Assembly: GCA_029204225.1 (NCBI GenBank)
Contig: CM055112.1
Span: 26,674,118 to 26,738,117 of the forward strand
Direction of reading: 5' to 3'
Origin: Diphasiastrum complanatum
Taxonomy: Eukaryota; Streptophyta; Lycopodiopsida; Lycopodiales; Lycopodiaceae
Length of the DNA stretch: 64,000 nt
How positions within the stretch are numbered: the stretch's first letter is position 1; each line of letters starts with the position of its first letter. The translations under genes and the position numbers were made by a program. Of this stretch, positions 47,117 to 57,926 are shown piece by piece. Under the pieces are notes generated by a model. The model saw only the letters and a program-made list of their open reading frames with translations, made no database searches and was not told the DNA's origin.

Positions 47117-48367
47117 TTAATTGCGCTCTCTCCTTAGCCTTCTAGCTAGGTGGAGATCCTTCGGGAGTATTGTGACTCTCTTCCCGTGCACTGCACACAA
47201 AAATGAGTCCTCAAAGAGCTGCATTAGGTATATTTCCGCAGACTCTTGTATTGCAGACACCGCATCTGCCGTAACTCTGTTTCCCAAGGAAAATTCATCG
47301 ACTATTTCTTTTACAAGCCTCACAAAAGGGGCCCTAGGGATCAAAAATTTTACGGACTTCTGATAGCTCTGTATATCCTGGAGCCACTTTGCGATCTTGC
47401 GCTGTCTACGCAATCGATGAGGTGGTGGCTGCATCCTGCGGAGCTCCTTTCCAGCCCATGGTGCTGCATGAGGGGCCGACCTACCCTTGCCACGCTCTAC
47501 GGTCCTACTTGGGCCAACTGCGGCAGAACTTGGAGGCGGTGGAGGTGGTGGAGGTGGAGGTGGTGGTGGTGGAGGTGGTGGAGGTGGTGGTGGTGGAGGT
47601 GGTGGTGGTGGAGGTGTTGGTGGAGGAGGTGGTGGAAGTGGTGGGGGCGGAGGCGGTGGAGGTGGAGGTGGTGGAGGCGATGTTGGCGGTGTGGGCAGTG
47701 GTGATGGCTGCTGAGCTGCAGGGTTCCGTCGCTTTCATGTAGAGCCTGCCTTGCGAGGATTCTTTCTCTTTCGCTCGTGTGCTCCTCTCTCTGACCATCT
47801 ATGGGTCGCCTTCTGCTTCATCCTTGTTGTGTGCGACATCGGGGTGCCCTCATCAGAACCACCCACCAACAACGACATCATCGGACCCATCACCGGGCCG
47901 TGACTTGGAGGTGACACGGTGGGTGTGGTGTCCCCCGATATGCCTAAATTTGATGTGTCCATGCCCATTGCTGGTGGAAATGGGTCGAAGAAAGAATCAT
48001 TCAGAACCGGCAACTCACCCGATGCCGCAAGCTCCTCATCTAGGAACTTCATTGTTTTCTCCCGCTCAGTTGCCGTCGGGGAAGGGCTTTTTTCTCGTGG
48101 TGGTTGTTGCTGCTGCTGGTCCTCCTGCTGCTGTTGGTCTTCTTGCTGCTGCTGCTCAGTCTGGTCCTCCTGTGTAGCTGCTGTATGGGCCATGTCCTCC
48201 TCAACTTCACGCTGAGTGGCCGGATCTTCCTGAGACGCTATAGGGCTACGACTCCTACTCCTGCTTCTGCTCTCCCGTCTCTCTCTCTCATCGAGGGTGG
48301 CTAGTGCATCCCTATGGAGCAATGCAGTCACTCTGGGATCTCTAGCCGTTTGTTTCGTCCGTGCCAT
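47117..48367 (-). pseudogene. Histone H3-like protein carried by transposon copy A (one TGA)
   Basis: On the minus strand a single frame of 416 codons runs from ATG 48367 to the stop at 47117, interrupted only by TGA at 47737-47735 (codon 211, probably an ancestral CGA). It begins MARTKQTARDPR, identical to histone H3 through Arg8 and then diverging, so K9, K14, K27 and K36 are absent. An RS-rich segment, a Gln-rich segment, basic HERKRKNPRKAGST and a proline run of about 45 follow. Residues 318-416 form a full H3 fold: IQSYQKSVKFLIPR (alpha-N), FVRLVKEIVDEF, AVSAIQESAEIYLMQLFED, AVHGKRVTILPKDLHLARR. Loop 1 has canonical H3 length, unlike most centromeric H3. There are no introns. A TATA box lies about 130 bp upstream. 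Confidence 0.88.
47532..47690. repeat. Proline-coding (CCACCT)n minisatellite in the H3-like gene
   Basis: GGTGGAGGTGG-type repeats (plus strand) encode the polyproline linker between tail and histone fold on the minus strand. The opposite-strand polyglycine frame is a by-product. Confidence 0.85.
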
Positions 48368-48491
48368 TTCCTCCAACATTGGTTAGCCTTTGAAAACGTA
48401 TCAGAGAACACGAGAGATGAAAAACAGAGAATTTAAAAAAACTGACACTCTGACACTCAAGGGATGAAGTGGAGAAATGAGGACCCAAGCA

Positions 48492-48503
48492 CCCTTATAT
48501 AGT
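48492..48503 (-). promoter_or_regulatory. TATA box of the H3-like gene
   Basis: The minus strand reads CACTATATAAGG about 130 bp before the ATG at 48367, a normal plant core promoter distance. It indicates the gene has its own promoter inside the transposon. Confidence 0.6.
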
Positions 48504-48995
48504 GAAGGGTTCTATTTCTAGTAAGTGCCCCTATAAAAGTTTTGGCCTCTTTTCCAAATATAGTATGTTCTTGTCTATGCTCATGAGTAAAAATCCTAAT
48601 CGCCAGTTAGCGGAAACCTTCAAAGAAAACCAGTAATAGTATTAAAATGCATATCACTAAACGATTTAAACCTTAACAAGTTTCAACCTTGGACATCCAC
48701 AAATGTAGTAACAGGCATATAAAATGTGACAACGCAAAATTAAAGTCAAAACATAACCAAATATATTAGAATAGAGTCAAAACGCAACCAACTAATTGTG
48801 TTTTCTATTTTTCATTAGATTAAATCCTTTATTCCCATTGGACTCCTAATGTCCCTGTTTGTAAAAATGAAACACATTCATGATCTTTTTTGGCTCGTCT
48901 CCGTATATGCAAAACCAAACACAAAGTTAATAATCCTATATTTATTCAACATTACTATTTAAAATTCAGGAATCTGATGGAAATTAGGGACTCAC

Positions 48996-50071
48996 ATTTT
49001 GTCCATTACGAGTAAAGACAAAATCTACTGGCACATCAACAAAAGTCAATCCAAGCATATGCCGAAGATCTTCTAGGCTGCACTCCTTATCTATTTGAAT
49101 TTCTCGTATTTCATCATGGGGCAAATGTATGGATATCTCCACTTCTTGTTGATTCGTCTCCGCATCCAGAGGGTCCCATCGGCCATGACCAAACTTATAT
49201 CACCTATAGATAAAACTTAAGGAGCATGTTTGACGTGAAATATGATACCTTATGGTCATTGTTTCACAAGAGAGCTTACACCTTATTAAATCTCCTTTAT
49301 GCTCCATTTCCTTTGAATCCCATGCGACAAATATGTTATCCAATAGTGATGATTCTGTTGCTTTCCATGCCCACATCGTGTTTGTTTTTCTAAAGGGGAC
49401 CGCCTTAAATATGGCAACAAATACGGTGATTGGCACAGAGATGCTAGTGTAGACTCGTTTGGATCCGAATGTTGGCTTCATATTACTAGTAATCTCTTTG
49501 AGAAGTTGCCTCTGCATTAATTCAATAGTCAGTTAGTCAACATATGGCCACTCGTGAGAATCGATCGCAGGCTCAGAAATTGGTGCTAATTTGCCTTGGC
49601 CAAAGTTTTTTTTTGGAACTTCGTACATGTGATCGTAAAAGAAAATGCCCATTTTGATCAGGGCAGAGGATGCCAACCCACCATATATTAGTTCTCCATA
49701 TTTGGCGTGTATGGCGGAGAATTTTCCAGTGAAGGACTTCACGTTTTGCCAGTCGAAGCTATTTGAAGGAAAGACATCTGCACCAGGCATTAATGCAACA
49801 TTATTATCCATAACAATGACATAATAATAATTCAAACATAATAGTTAACACAAGAATAAAAGAGGTGAGACCTACAATGTGACTGCATGGTTCTATCAGC
49901 AACAACCACATCCAATAAAATATCTCGACGCATGTATACGTGTTGCACATTTGCAAGGTATTCGCCGTTTTGGTCGATCTTGAATTCGTGGATCCTTCCT
50001 TTCCAATGGTAGTCTTGGTTGTTTCGCTTCCTCTTTGCAACCTTGTGAGTTCCTTTGCCCGATGGTTGCAT
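48996..50071 (-). pseudogene. Spliced BAH-like chromatin protein of copy A
   Basis: Minus-strand exons are 50071-49876, 49777-49249 and 49203-48996, with donors T/GTAGGT, AAG/GTATCA and AAT/GTGAGT; reading phases match across both inner junctions. The protein starts MQPSGKGTHKVAKRKRN. It then shows a BAH-like series: GRIHEFKIDQNGEYLANVQ, VYMRRDIL, VFPSNSFDWQNVKSFTGKF and FFYDHMYEVPKKNF, corresponding to the RpeD, F-S-xYD-I-GKC and FFCRFDY blocks of plant BAH proteins. BAH domains bind nucleosomes or modified H3 tails. The C-terminal exons (EISIHLPHDEIREIQIDKE, VPVDFVFTRNGQNV) look beta-grasp-like but unassigned. Nonsense codons are TAA 49535-49533 and TGA 49202-49200. A short last exon probably follows. 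Confidence 0.55.
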
Positions 50072-50554
50072 GTAAACTCAGTCAAAAGTTGAAAATGTAT
50101 GGGGCGTACTCTAAGCTATCTCTGAGCGACTAAAAATAAGTCTGAATTAAGCACAATGCTGATAAGCAGTAAGCGCAATAGCAATCTCTAATCAACTCTA
50201 ACGAAATTAGCTAGAATGCTCAAGAGTGTCCAAGCTCGCAAACTTGAGAGAGAACGCTAACTATTCAATACTTGATGATTGATCTTCATCCTTGAGATGT
50301 AGAATATAAATAGCTATTAATACTAAGCAATTAGACCATCAAATGCATCATCCAGTTGGCTGTGATGTGTTTGCATCCATCTAGTTAGGACTTTGATGTG
50401 TGCAACAATGGAAGCTAGTTGATTCTTGGGCTTCCTTGATTGAGTAGAGGCCATAATGGATGATGTAATGATAATGTAGGATATGCGAAATAGTGTGTAG
50501 ATCTTCAGATAAGGTGAACCAAAATAAAAAAAATAGAATATTTGTGGAGTATAC

Positions 50555-50560
<6 letters not shown>

Positions 50561-50629
<69 letters not shown>
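50561..50629. repeat. (AG)n microsatellite
   Basis: A run of about 34 units near the right end of copy A, followed by a repeat of its flank TACAAAATGAGAGAG. Confidence 0.98.
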
Positions 50630-50631
<2 letters not shown>

Positions 50632-50859
50632 ACAAAATGAGAGAGAGATGAGGGATACAAGCTTGTGAACATTCAAAATTTGAAATAAGGACTAGGCTCA
50701 CTTAGGATATGGCTGCTAGTAGATAGACAGGCTAGTTGATGTTAACTTGTAGGCATAGTTATTGCTTTATCTAGGGTTAATGTTAGAGGTGTACTTTGTG
50801 GGCCCACGCTTGATTTAATCTGCACCATTGAATTTGCCATGTCATATGGACCATTCTCT

Positions 50860-50956
50860 CTCAGTTATCAATATTTTATTGGGACACGTGTCGTCATTAA
50901 CACTAATTATAATTAGTGAAGAGGCCCTTTTTGAGTCCAAAAAGGGCCCTAATGCA
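50860..50956 (-). repeat. Right terminal inverted repeat of copy A
   Basis: It is the inverse of 37533-37620 (see there). The outermost bases on the plus strand are GGGCCCTAATGCA. Confidence 0.85.
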
Positions 50957-51305
50957 TTAGCCAATTCGTGCTTTAGAATAGCTTGTTTTTCAAAGCAATG
51001 TGAAACTGGAAAAGGCTAGTCAAGTAGAGGCATGCCAAGTGTCATCATGAGGTTGGGCCTCAATCCGCTCGTGACTTGTACAAATCAAAATGCATGGTTA
51101 AAATAAGAAAATAGACATAAAAGCCATCAAACGCCATGCAAAATCTCCATAGGTCCAATTGGAGTACATGGACCCTCATAAGATTATTAATTACATTATC
51201 GGCCAAGCCCAGAATGACGTGGCTTAACTAACAACCTATACACTAGAGTACCGGCTATCCATGCCAAATTATGCTGAATCCCACATATTGGACATGGACA
51301 TAACA
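50957..51305 (-). repeat. 3' LTR part of a chromodomain gypsy element
   Basis: On the minus strand it starts TGTTATGTCC right after a purine tract (CAAGGGGGAAGAA). It continues to 50957, where copy A's terminus abuts, so copy A may have inserted in it. It resembles the LTR at 26844-27240. Confidence 0.6.
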
Positions 51306-51380
51306 TTCTTCCCCCTTGAACTACTTCTATCCTCAGAAGTGGAAACTAAGAAAATTCTTCTTTATGCTTTCAACCCTTTC

Positions 51381-51625
51381 TCACGAATTATCATCCTCAG
51401 TCTGACCCTTCCACCTAATCAAGCACTCAGAGATAGAACAATTTCTCAATTGATTATCTCTGGTTCTAAGTACTCTTTCAAGTTCCAAAGATACACTAAG
51501 TGATAAATCCTCCAAGTGGGTAAGATCCTCATTAGGTCCAACTACATCACCTTCATGTAAACTTAATTTTAACCAGCTTACATGAAACATTGGGTGAGCA
51601 GTCGACTTATCCTGTGATGTCAATT
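51381..51625 (-). pseudogene. pol: Chromovirus pol C-terminus with chromodomain fragment
   Basis: The minus-strand frame reads HPMFHVSWLKLSLHEGDVV and then LELERVLRTRDNQLRN, ISECLIRWKGQTEDDNS. This is the end of integrase (HPVFHVS-type motif) followed by a chromodomain core ECLIRWKGQ, the signature of chromovirus Ty3/gypsy elements whose chromodomain directs integration to chromatin marks. Only about 80 residues remain, and it is cut off by copia-like sequence at 51630. Confidence 0.8.
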
Positions 51626-51632
51626 TTGATTG

Positions 51633-52062
51633 CTATACTTGCCTTATCATCAAGAAAGTAAATTTCATTGCTAAAGGGATTAGAGATGGTAGGCTTTTCA
51701 AGCTTGATCTTTGTGTTAGATCTAATCACAATTTGGATGTGATGGAAGCCAAGGAAGAGCTTGTTTTTCAAGAGGAGAAATTGGAGCATCCAGATCTCAA
51801 ATCCATGGATGTTGGTTTTGCTTTTAATGTCAAGAATGTTGTTTCAAGTGTGGATGAAAGTGTCTCTAATGTTGCTGGTGTCAAGTATCCTGCAAGGCTC
51901 AAGGAGGAGTCAAGTGAAGAAGAAAGTGTAGAGCATCAATCTCTACAACCAAGCACACCAAGGGTATCATTAAGATCCAAGGAGAAGCCAAATCTTAAAA
52001 AAAGACATATTTATAAAGATTTACAAGCAAGCACTACAACAACCCTGTGTAGAGTTTCTTGA
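51633..52062 (+). pseudogene. Copia pre-integrase and linker fragment
   Basis: The plus-strand frame has IIKKVNFIAKGIRDGRLFKL (resembling the segment before the copia integrase zinc finger). It then jumps to a Ser/Glu-rich linker (ESSEEESVEHQS, TPRVSLRSKEK) such as lies between integrase and RT. The integrase between them is deleted. Confidence 0.5.
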
Positions 52063-54200
52063 TGTAGAATTAAAATCATGAGAGCTAGATTACATCACAC
52101 ATTGCATGGTCAATAATTATAAATAAACTTTCTTTCTTGAATTACTTATCGTAATGTCTAACACTACATTTTCTTTTCGTCCAACATATCTTGAGAGATC
52201 ATACAACATTCTTTGCAAATACATATGGAAGTCTGAGTGTCTAGTCATGGAATATCACAAGCACGAGTAAGATTCCATCACTGATATGGAGGAACCAGTG
52301 ACAAAAGAAGCTACATTTCTCAATTATTTTTTCTATCGAAGAGTTCAAGTTCGACAAATAACCAAATCTTCATATTAGAAGAAGTTTAGAAAGTCATGCA
52401 AGTTTATATAACAAGAAAATAGCTAGAAATACTCACAAAAGACTTTGTAGTCTTTTTTTATGTAAAAATTACATTGTTGATAATTTTAAAAAAAATCATT
52501 TTAGTTCATCAGAATTCTCATCATGTCCAATTGTTGTGTTATCATGACAAAATTCTCTACTTGAAAATGGATCTAGGAGATGAGGATTGTCTTGATTACC
52601 ATTTAATTGTATATATGAACCATATAATGAATAACAAGATAGAAACATTCTCTTGTCCATAGCCTAAAATATTCAAAACATGAGATCTCTGAATGACAAT
52701 GGATTTATTTGCTCTAATAAACTTATGCCCTCCTAAGTAATGTGACAATGCCTTTACGACCATAATCAATGTCTCCCCAATTGGATTGAACTTACATATT
52801 TTATTTTATTTATAAATGCTTGAGGTAATGGCCCAGTTCATTGTCCCCATGGAATGAGTTTCAGTGCTTTTCGATACTTCCTCAATGAACATTAAATTCA
52901 TCTATAATAAGAGTAGTTCGCATACATCGGGAAGAGGTATCAAGTAACCATGTTTATAAAGAATTCAACATTACATGTAATTTCAAAATAAGAAAAAAAT
53001 ATATATTGGGCTTTATGAAGACAAGCAAAATATCACCACTAAGAAATTCTTCATCTTTTTCATATTCGATACCATGCACCATATCATGACTAGTCTCAAA
53101 AGTTGTGATATTCAAGAATTTCAAAACGGTGCTAGATAGGAGACATAATATTTCTTCTTCACGATATTCAAAAAAATTACATAGGTCTGTAGTAGTAATA
53201 TATACATCATTATTGACATAGTATTTTGACATATCGAACAAGTCCCTAGATTGTACATCAGAAGTGTCTTTATGTACAGAAAAATGGGAACCAATAAAAG
53301 TCTATCTCAGTTTCTTTGTGTCTACATTATTGATGTCATAATCTTTCTCAAGGGTGTCTATAAGAAAGTGGCTTACGTCTATGTGAGACGAATGAGAAAT
53401 AAAGGTGGATGTCTCAAACTATTTGAAGTTCAATGACTCCAAATCTTTTGGAGTTTGAAGAATATAACAAAAAAAGACAAACAAACTTTTTTTGGTATTT
53501 GAGATACCTATAATTTCATATGCAAATACTATAGGATGTGGAGTTTTTAAATTGTCCAAAAAGCTTGGTATACATCCTCTCTAATCTTAGTCTGTGACAA
53601 GGAGCAAAATGCACAGGTCACTAAAGTGCATGAAGGAGAGAGCACCTTACGATATTATAGGAATAGTCAAAGCATCTATAAATCTAATATAATGGTCATA
53701 AGAAGCCTCAACATTCTACTGAGCTATTTAAAAATATATACAAAAGGTCGAAATAAAGATTTGAAATAATTGACATTATTTTTTATATCAAATTCAAGAA
53801 GAAATGAGGATAGGGCAATGTCTCTATTGAAATGTGACAAATGTGCCATTTTAAATAGCTTCTATCACAAAATGAGAGCAAATATTGCTTTTGTACACAT
53901 GAGATATCTCAAGTTGATATATGATATTTGTTTGGAGTACAACATTCTCAATCAAGTGTAAATAATTGCATCATTTATCGTCAAGATTAGAAAATTCTAG
54001 ATACTTTTCCAATTCATAACGAGAGTCATTGGAAGAAATCAAAGGTGCCATATAAAGTATGAAGGAATTGTCATATCATACCATGATTTCTACATTTTTA
54101 TAAGTATATGCATTTGATTGACATAATATAATATTTCGTCTATATGTTGTGTACTATGTTGCATACCTTTATAGTAAGTAGCTCACCCATGGAATATAGA
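52063..54200. other. No gene recognised
   Basis: AT-rich with short frames on both strands; none carries a motif I can name. It may be the decayed 5' side of the CACTA-like sequence that follows. Confidence 0.4.
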
Positions 54201-54207
54201 TTTTAAT

Positions 54208-55122
54208 ATGGTTTTTTTTTTCTCTTGTAGAAATTTGGCCATAGATATGAGCTCTTTTTTGAACTTTGATTGTAGGTGTCTTGTGATATCTATCAATATG
54301 AGATGGCATGCAAAAGGAACATGTGAGGAGGGTATATGGTGCCACCTAATAAATTGCCTTGCTCAGAAGCATGATGGACTCCAAATGGTCCAAGTTTTGT
54401 TATAGAGTCCATTTTGAGATTTAAGTAATCATCGGAATACATGGCCAAGATTGATAATGAATTATAGCATGCCACCTTGTTTTATACCAAAAAGTTTTTA
54501 ATATTGCTCTTTGATTATTTTGCACCAAAGTAAAGCTTGAAAATATTAATGTCTACTTATAGGTTGTGTGGACTCACTCTAAACTCATTTGAGTTTTTAT
54601 GTTATTAGCTAAATCAATCAACAATAATTGCATGAAGTGTGATGTTTGATATTTTTTGTGAATGAGTCAAATCATTATTGATCAATTGGAGTATTTGTGG
54701 CATAGTTTATTGGCTTATGAGGTTACCAAAGATTTGTATCATTGCAAAGGGGTTTTACATTGAGGGGCATCCTTCAATGGAAATTTCATGATTTTTCAGC
54801 ATACAACTTGCTTGCTAGCGACTCAATGAAAGAGTATGTGAGATGCCTTGAATGTGGAGCCAACAACAACAAAAATACGGTTAATTCACTACCAACAATT
54901 ATTTATTGTGGGGATAAACATTGTTTACCTATGAATAGAAGATTGATGTGGAAGAGAGAGCACCACCTTATCAAAAAACATCATAAAAAATCATGCAAGT
55001 TTGTGATTAAAAAAGAAATGGCTAATGGATCCCAGAAAAAAGTGAGTGGAAGATGCATCAAAGTACACGAGCTGGAAGAGGCTAAGCACCCTCTATACTC
55101 TACCATATTGGAAAGTGAGTAG
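54208..55122 (+). pseudogene. CACTA (En/Spm-type) TNP2 transposase remnant
   Basis: Scattered plus-strand segments follow the order of plant TNP2: MRWHAKG (near 54300, like the RWHxxxR region), IIIDQLEYLWHSLLAYEVTK (54680-54740, like PLIDELxELWxxGVxTYD), then FHDFSAYNLLASDSMKEYVR CLECG and CLPMNRRL (54790-54950, like NDFPAYGMLSGW, CPxC and FLPxxHxxR). The last open frame is 54742-55122. It is heavily decayed with frameshifts and stops, and termini were not found. Confidence 0.6.
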
Positions 55123-57104
55123 TAAGTATGTTGAAGCTTTGATTCATTTTCGTTTCATGTTTTTTGACCAAGGATGATTGCATTATAAAACCAAACTTTT
55201 TTACTCCATTATGTTTTTATTTGAAATTCAATCCATTTCATGCACATGGAAAAAAAATATTGGTGAACACAAACATTATTTAATATTTGGAGAGAGAGAC
55301 TTTGTGAAAGTAAGAAAGAACATGGAAGACATGGGTAATCATCAAAAGGGGCCTATTTCTTATTATCAACCACACCTTACACATTTACAAAACTTGAAAA
55401 GCAAAAGCTTTTTGATCCTATGTCAACAATTCAAATTCATCATTATGAGCTCATGTATCAAGTGATAAGTTGGTGGCCATGAAGTCACATGCAATTACTT
55501 CCTCTAGCTATTTGATATTCTCATATTTGAGTAGGCTTGATTTGATATTATAAGGCTCTTTTTGCTTTGGGGAGGAGAACCAAAAAAAAAAAAAAAATGT
55601 CACTCTAGTTTTCTCAATAATGGTTAGGAGTTTGTTTCATTTCCAATTTTAGTATATTATTATTGGGTGTTGAAGGATACATAAAAAAATTGTTGTTTTC
55701 AACAAGATAAGGTAACATGTCGAAAGTTAAATTTTTGTTAGTTTCTCAATATGTTTTATAGACTTTTGATCATTTATCTTCTTACATTCCACTTTAAATT
55801 TCTTTATTTGAACAAGCCTTAAGTTCAATACCTAAAGCTCAAGTTTCTTCATGTTTATAACACTTAGCATTTCGTAGTTTTTATGTGTGATATTCATTAT
55901 CTAATTGGATCATTATTCCTCCTACAAAAGACTACTTCTATGACACTTCATAACTCCTAATTTTGATGGTTTGTAGTCTTTTCAAGTCTTTAAAACTAGT
56001 GAAAACTTGAAAACTACTTTTACTAGTTCTATGTAACATGAACTTGATTCATGGTACAAGCTTACAAATCTAATTATTTATGAAGGATCTCTGTAGGCAA
56101 AGGGATTTTTAATTAATGGATGTAACGAGATTGTTATGGTGATTTTTCCTTTGCATGGGTTAGTTAGCTACGAAAGATTCTTGGAGTGTCGTATAGTACA
56201 CTGGCAAGTTGGATAAAATCTAATGAGAAGCCATTTTTCACACCTTTCCAGTTACATTACCACAAAAGACATCATCACATTCATAGCAACTAAAGTAAGT
56301 CCTAAGCACAACACCACAACTATTCTGCAACACAATAGATCACAGATTACCACAATATCAACACATTATTACAATCAACAACACAATAAATGTACTACTA
56401 CTTCAAGCTAACATCCTTATTCTATCCAAATAAACCTAAGCTTTTACTCAAGCATGCTACCAAAAAATTCTACTGCATGAAGAGGAGGCATTAGCCAATC
56501 TTAATTTCACATCACATTAGCATATGACATAATAATAAAGAGCACAATGCCAAAATGAGAGCAATCACATTCACAAATGGAAATACTAACTTGATAATCC
56601 AAAACATTAACATTAAGAATATTCCTTTTTACATAAAAGGGCCTAGTTATAGCCGAAAGAGTGGTCCCATTTACTTATGGGATTAAAGAAGTCCAAGTTA
56701 CAATGCTTGACTTTGAGAGACTTTTAAAACCTTACAAGCTTAAGTTGAAAGCAGCTTAAACCTTCAATAATTCTAAAAGTCTAAGTTTAACATTGTACCA
56801 CCAAAATTTTTATCTAATCTTATCATGACAAATGTCATTACAAGCTGGACTTATACATGCATGACGCCAGGCTCGTGCCTTCTCATACAAAACTGTAAAT
56901 TACAAATACTTATGTAAGGTTCACCTTTTCCTAGAACTCTTGTCCTGAAGAAATACTCCTTGAGCCCTGTGTCCCAACCCCCACAATTGACGAACATACA
57001 AAGCAAGGACATGGATGGGTATGAGGACATACGTGGAATCAACTATACGATGTCATTCAATGATGATAGCAAGATCAACTGCATGTAGTGCATAAGGTGA
57101 AAGG
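55123..57104. other. No gene recognised
   Basis: AT-rich sequence with short frames and small poly-A/T tracts; no supported feature. Confidence 0.4.
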
Positions 57105-57323
57105 ATGTCATTTGAGATGGCCAAGAGATTATTTTTGGAAGAATACAAAGAAGCTAGTGTGGATGACAATCTTCTTTGGCCTGACGGTCATTTGACAATG
57201 AAGTTGAATTCAAATCAAGTTATGGACCATGCGAAAGCTGAGAAAGGTTACATGACTACACTCGACGATCCCTACACCTTTGATTATATTTTCAAACACG
57301 TGCCAAAGCAAAAAAAATTCTAG
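57105..57323 (+). CDS. Unidentified 72-residue ORF
   Basis: The composition is protein-like (MAKRLFLEEYKEASVDDNLL, then DDPYTFDYIFKHVPKQKKF), but there is no recognised domain and no clear promoter. Probably a gene or element fragment. Confidence 0.2.
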   Translation: MSFEMAKRLFLEEYKEASVDDNLLWPDGHLTMKLNSNQVMDHAKAEKGYMTTLDDPYTFDYIFKHVPKQKKF

Positions 57324-57926
57324 CTTGTGTCAATATGAAACCTTATTCTTCAAGCAAGGCATTTGGATTTCTAGTTGGCATTGCTCACTATGCCTATCAA
57401 CTAGCATTCTTGACTAGAAAAGCAAATGTCGTGTTTGAAGATTAAAGGGCCAAATTGATACAAATTTTCTGAAAATTCTAGTTTAGCACTTGTTTGGAAC
57501 TATACTCAGGGAAGCACGGGTCGCTACATGTAATGATACCTTTCATAGCTCTCACATCATTCATACTTGATTTAAATCTAACTTTCTTATCGTATAATGA
57601 GCGTTAGGTTAAAGAAAATTCTAATCCATCATCCACACCTAAGTCTTCATATTCTTCCAAAAAAAAAAATCAGCAATGTCATTGTGCTTTCACCTTATAG
57701 AGAGCTACATCTTCTAGTTGGCATCATCGAATGAAATGTACAATTGATTCCATCTATGTTCTTTGTACCAATCTATGTTTTTTGTTTTGGCTTTGTATGT
57801 TATCCTTTAAATAGAGATGTCTTTTGTTCAGATGAAGATCCTTCATAGTAATGGCATTTCTGAATTTATCGTACCATGAACAAGTCCATGCCACAGGAAT
57901 ACAATAGCTCATAAGGAGGCCTGAAA
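57324..57926. other. No gene recognised
   Basis: No supported feature. Confidence 0.4.

Larger units (their letters stand above)
37533..50956 (+). mobile_element. DNA transposon copy A with captured histone H3-like and BAH-like genes
   Basis: Both ends read inward as TGCATTAGGGCCCTTTTTGG, then ACTCAAA, one mismatch, and GGGCCTCTTC: 39 of 40 positions identical between 37533 onward and the reverse complement of 50956. Imperfect homology continues for about 50 bp. Between the ends lie a DDE-like transposase, an unknown gene, a histone H3-like gene and a BAH-like gene. Without the 5.1-kb copia insertion (41475-46551) the element is about 8.35 kb. Exact edges are uncertain because TGCATTA/TAATGCA is itself inverted; TSD could be TA next to GGGCCC. 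The superfamily is not established. Confidence 0.75.

Noticed and set aside
47487-47714. Plus-strand polyglycine ORF
   Set aside because: It is the antisense of the polyproline linker of the H3-like gene.
47117-48367. Centromeric histone CENH3
   Set aside because: Loop 1 has the length of canonical H3, the tail begins exactly as H3, and the location is between transposon termini; a CENH3 label is not supported.
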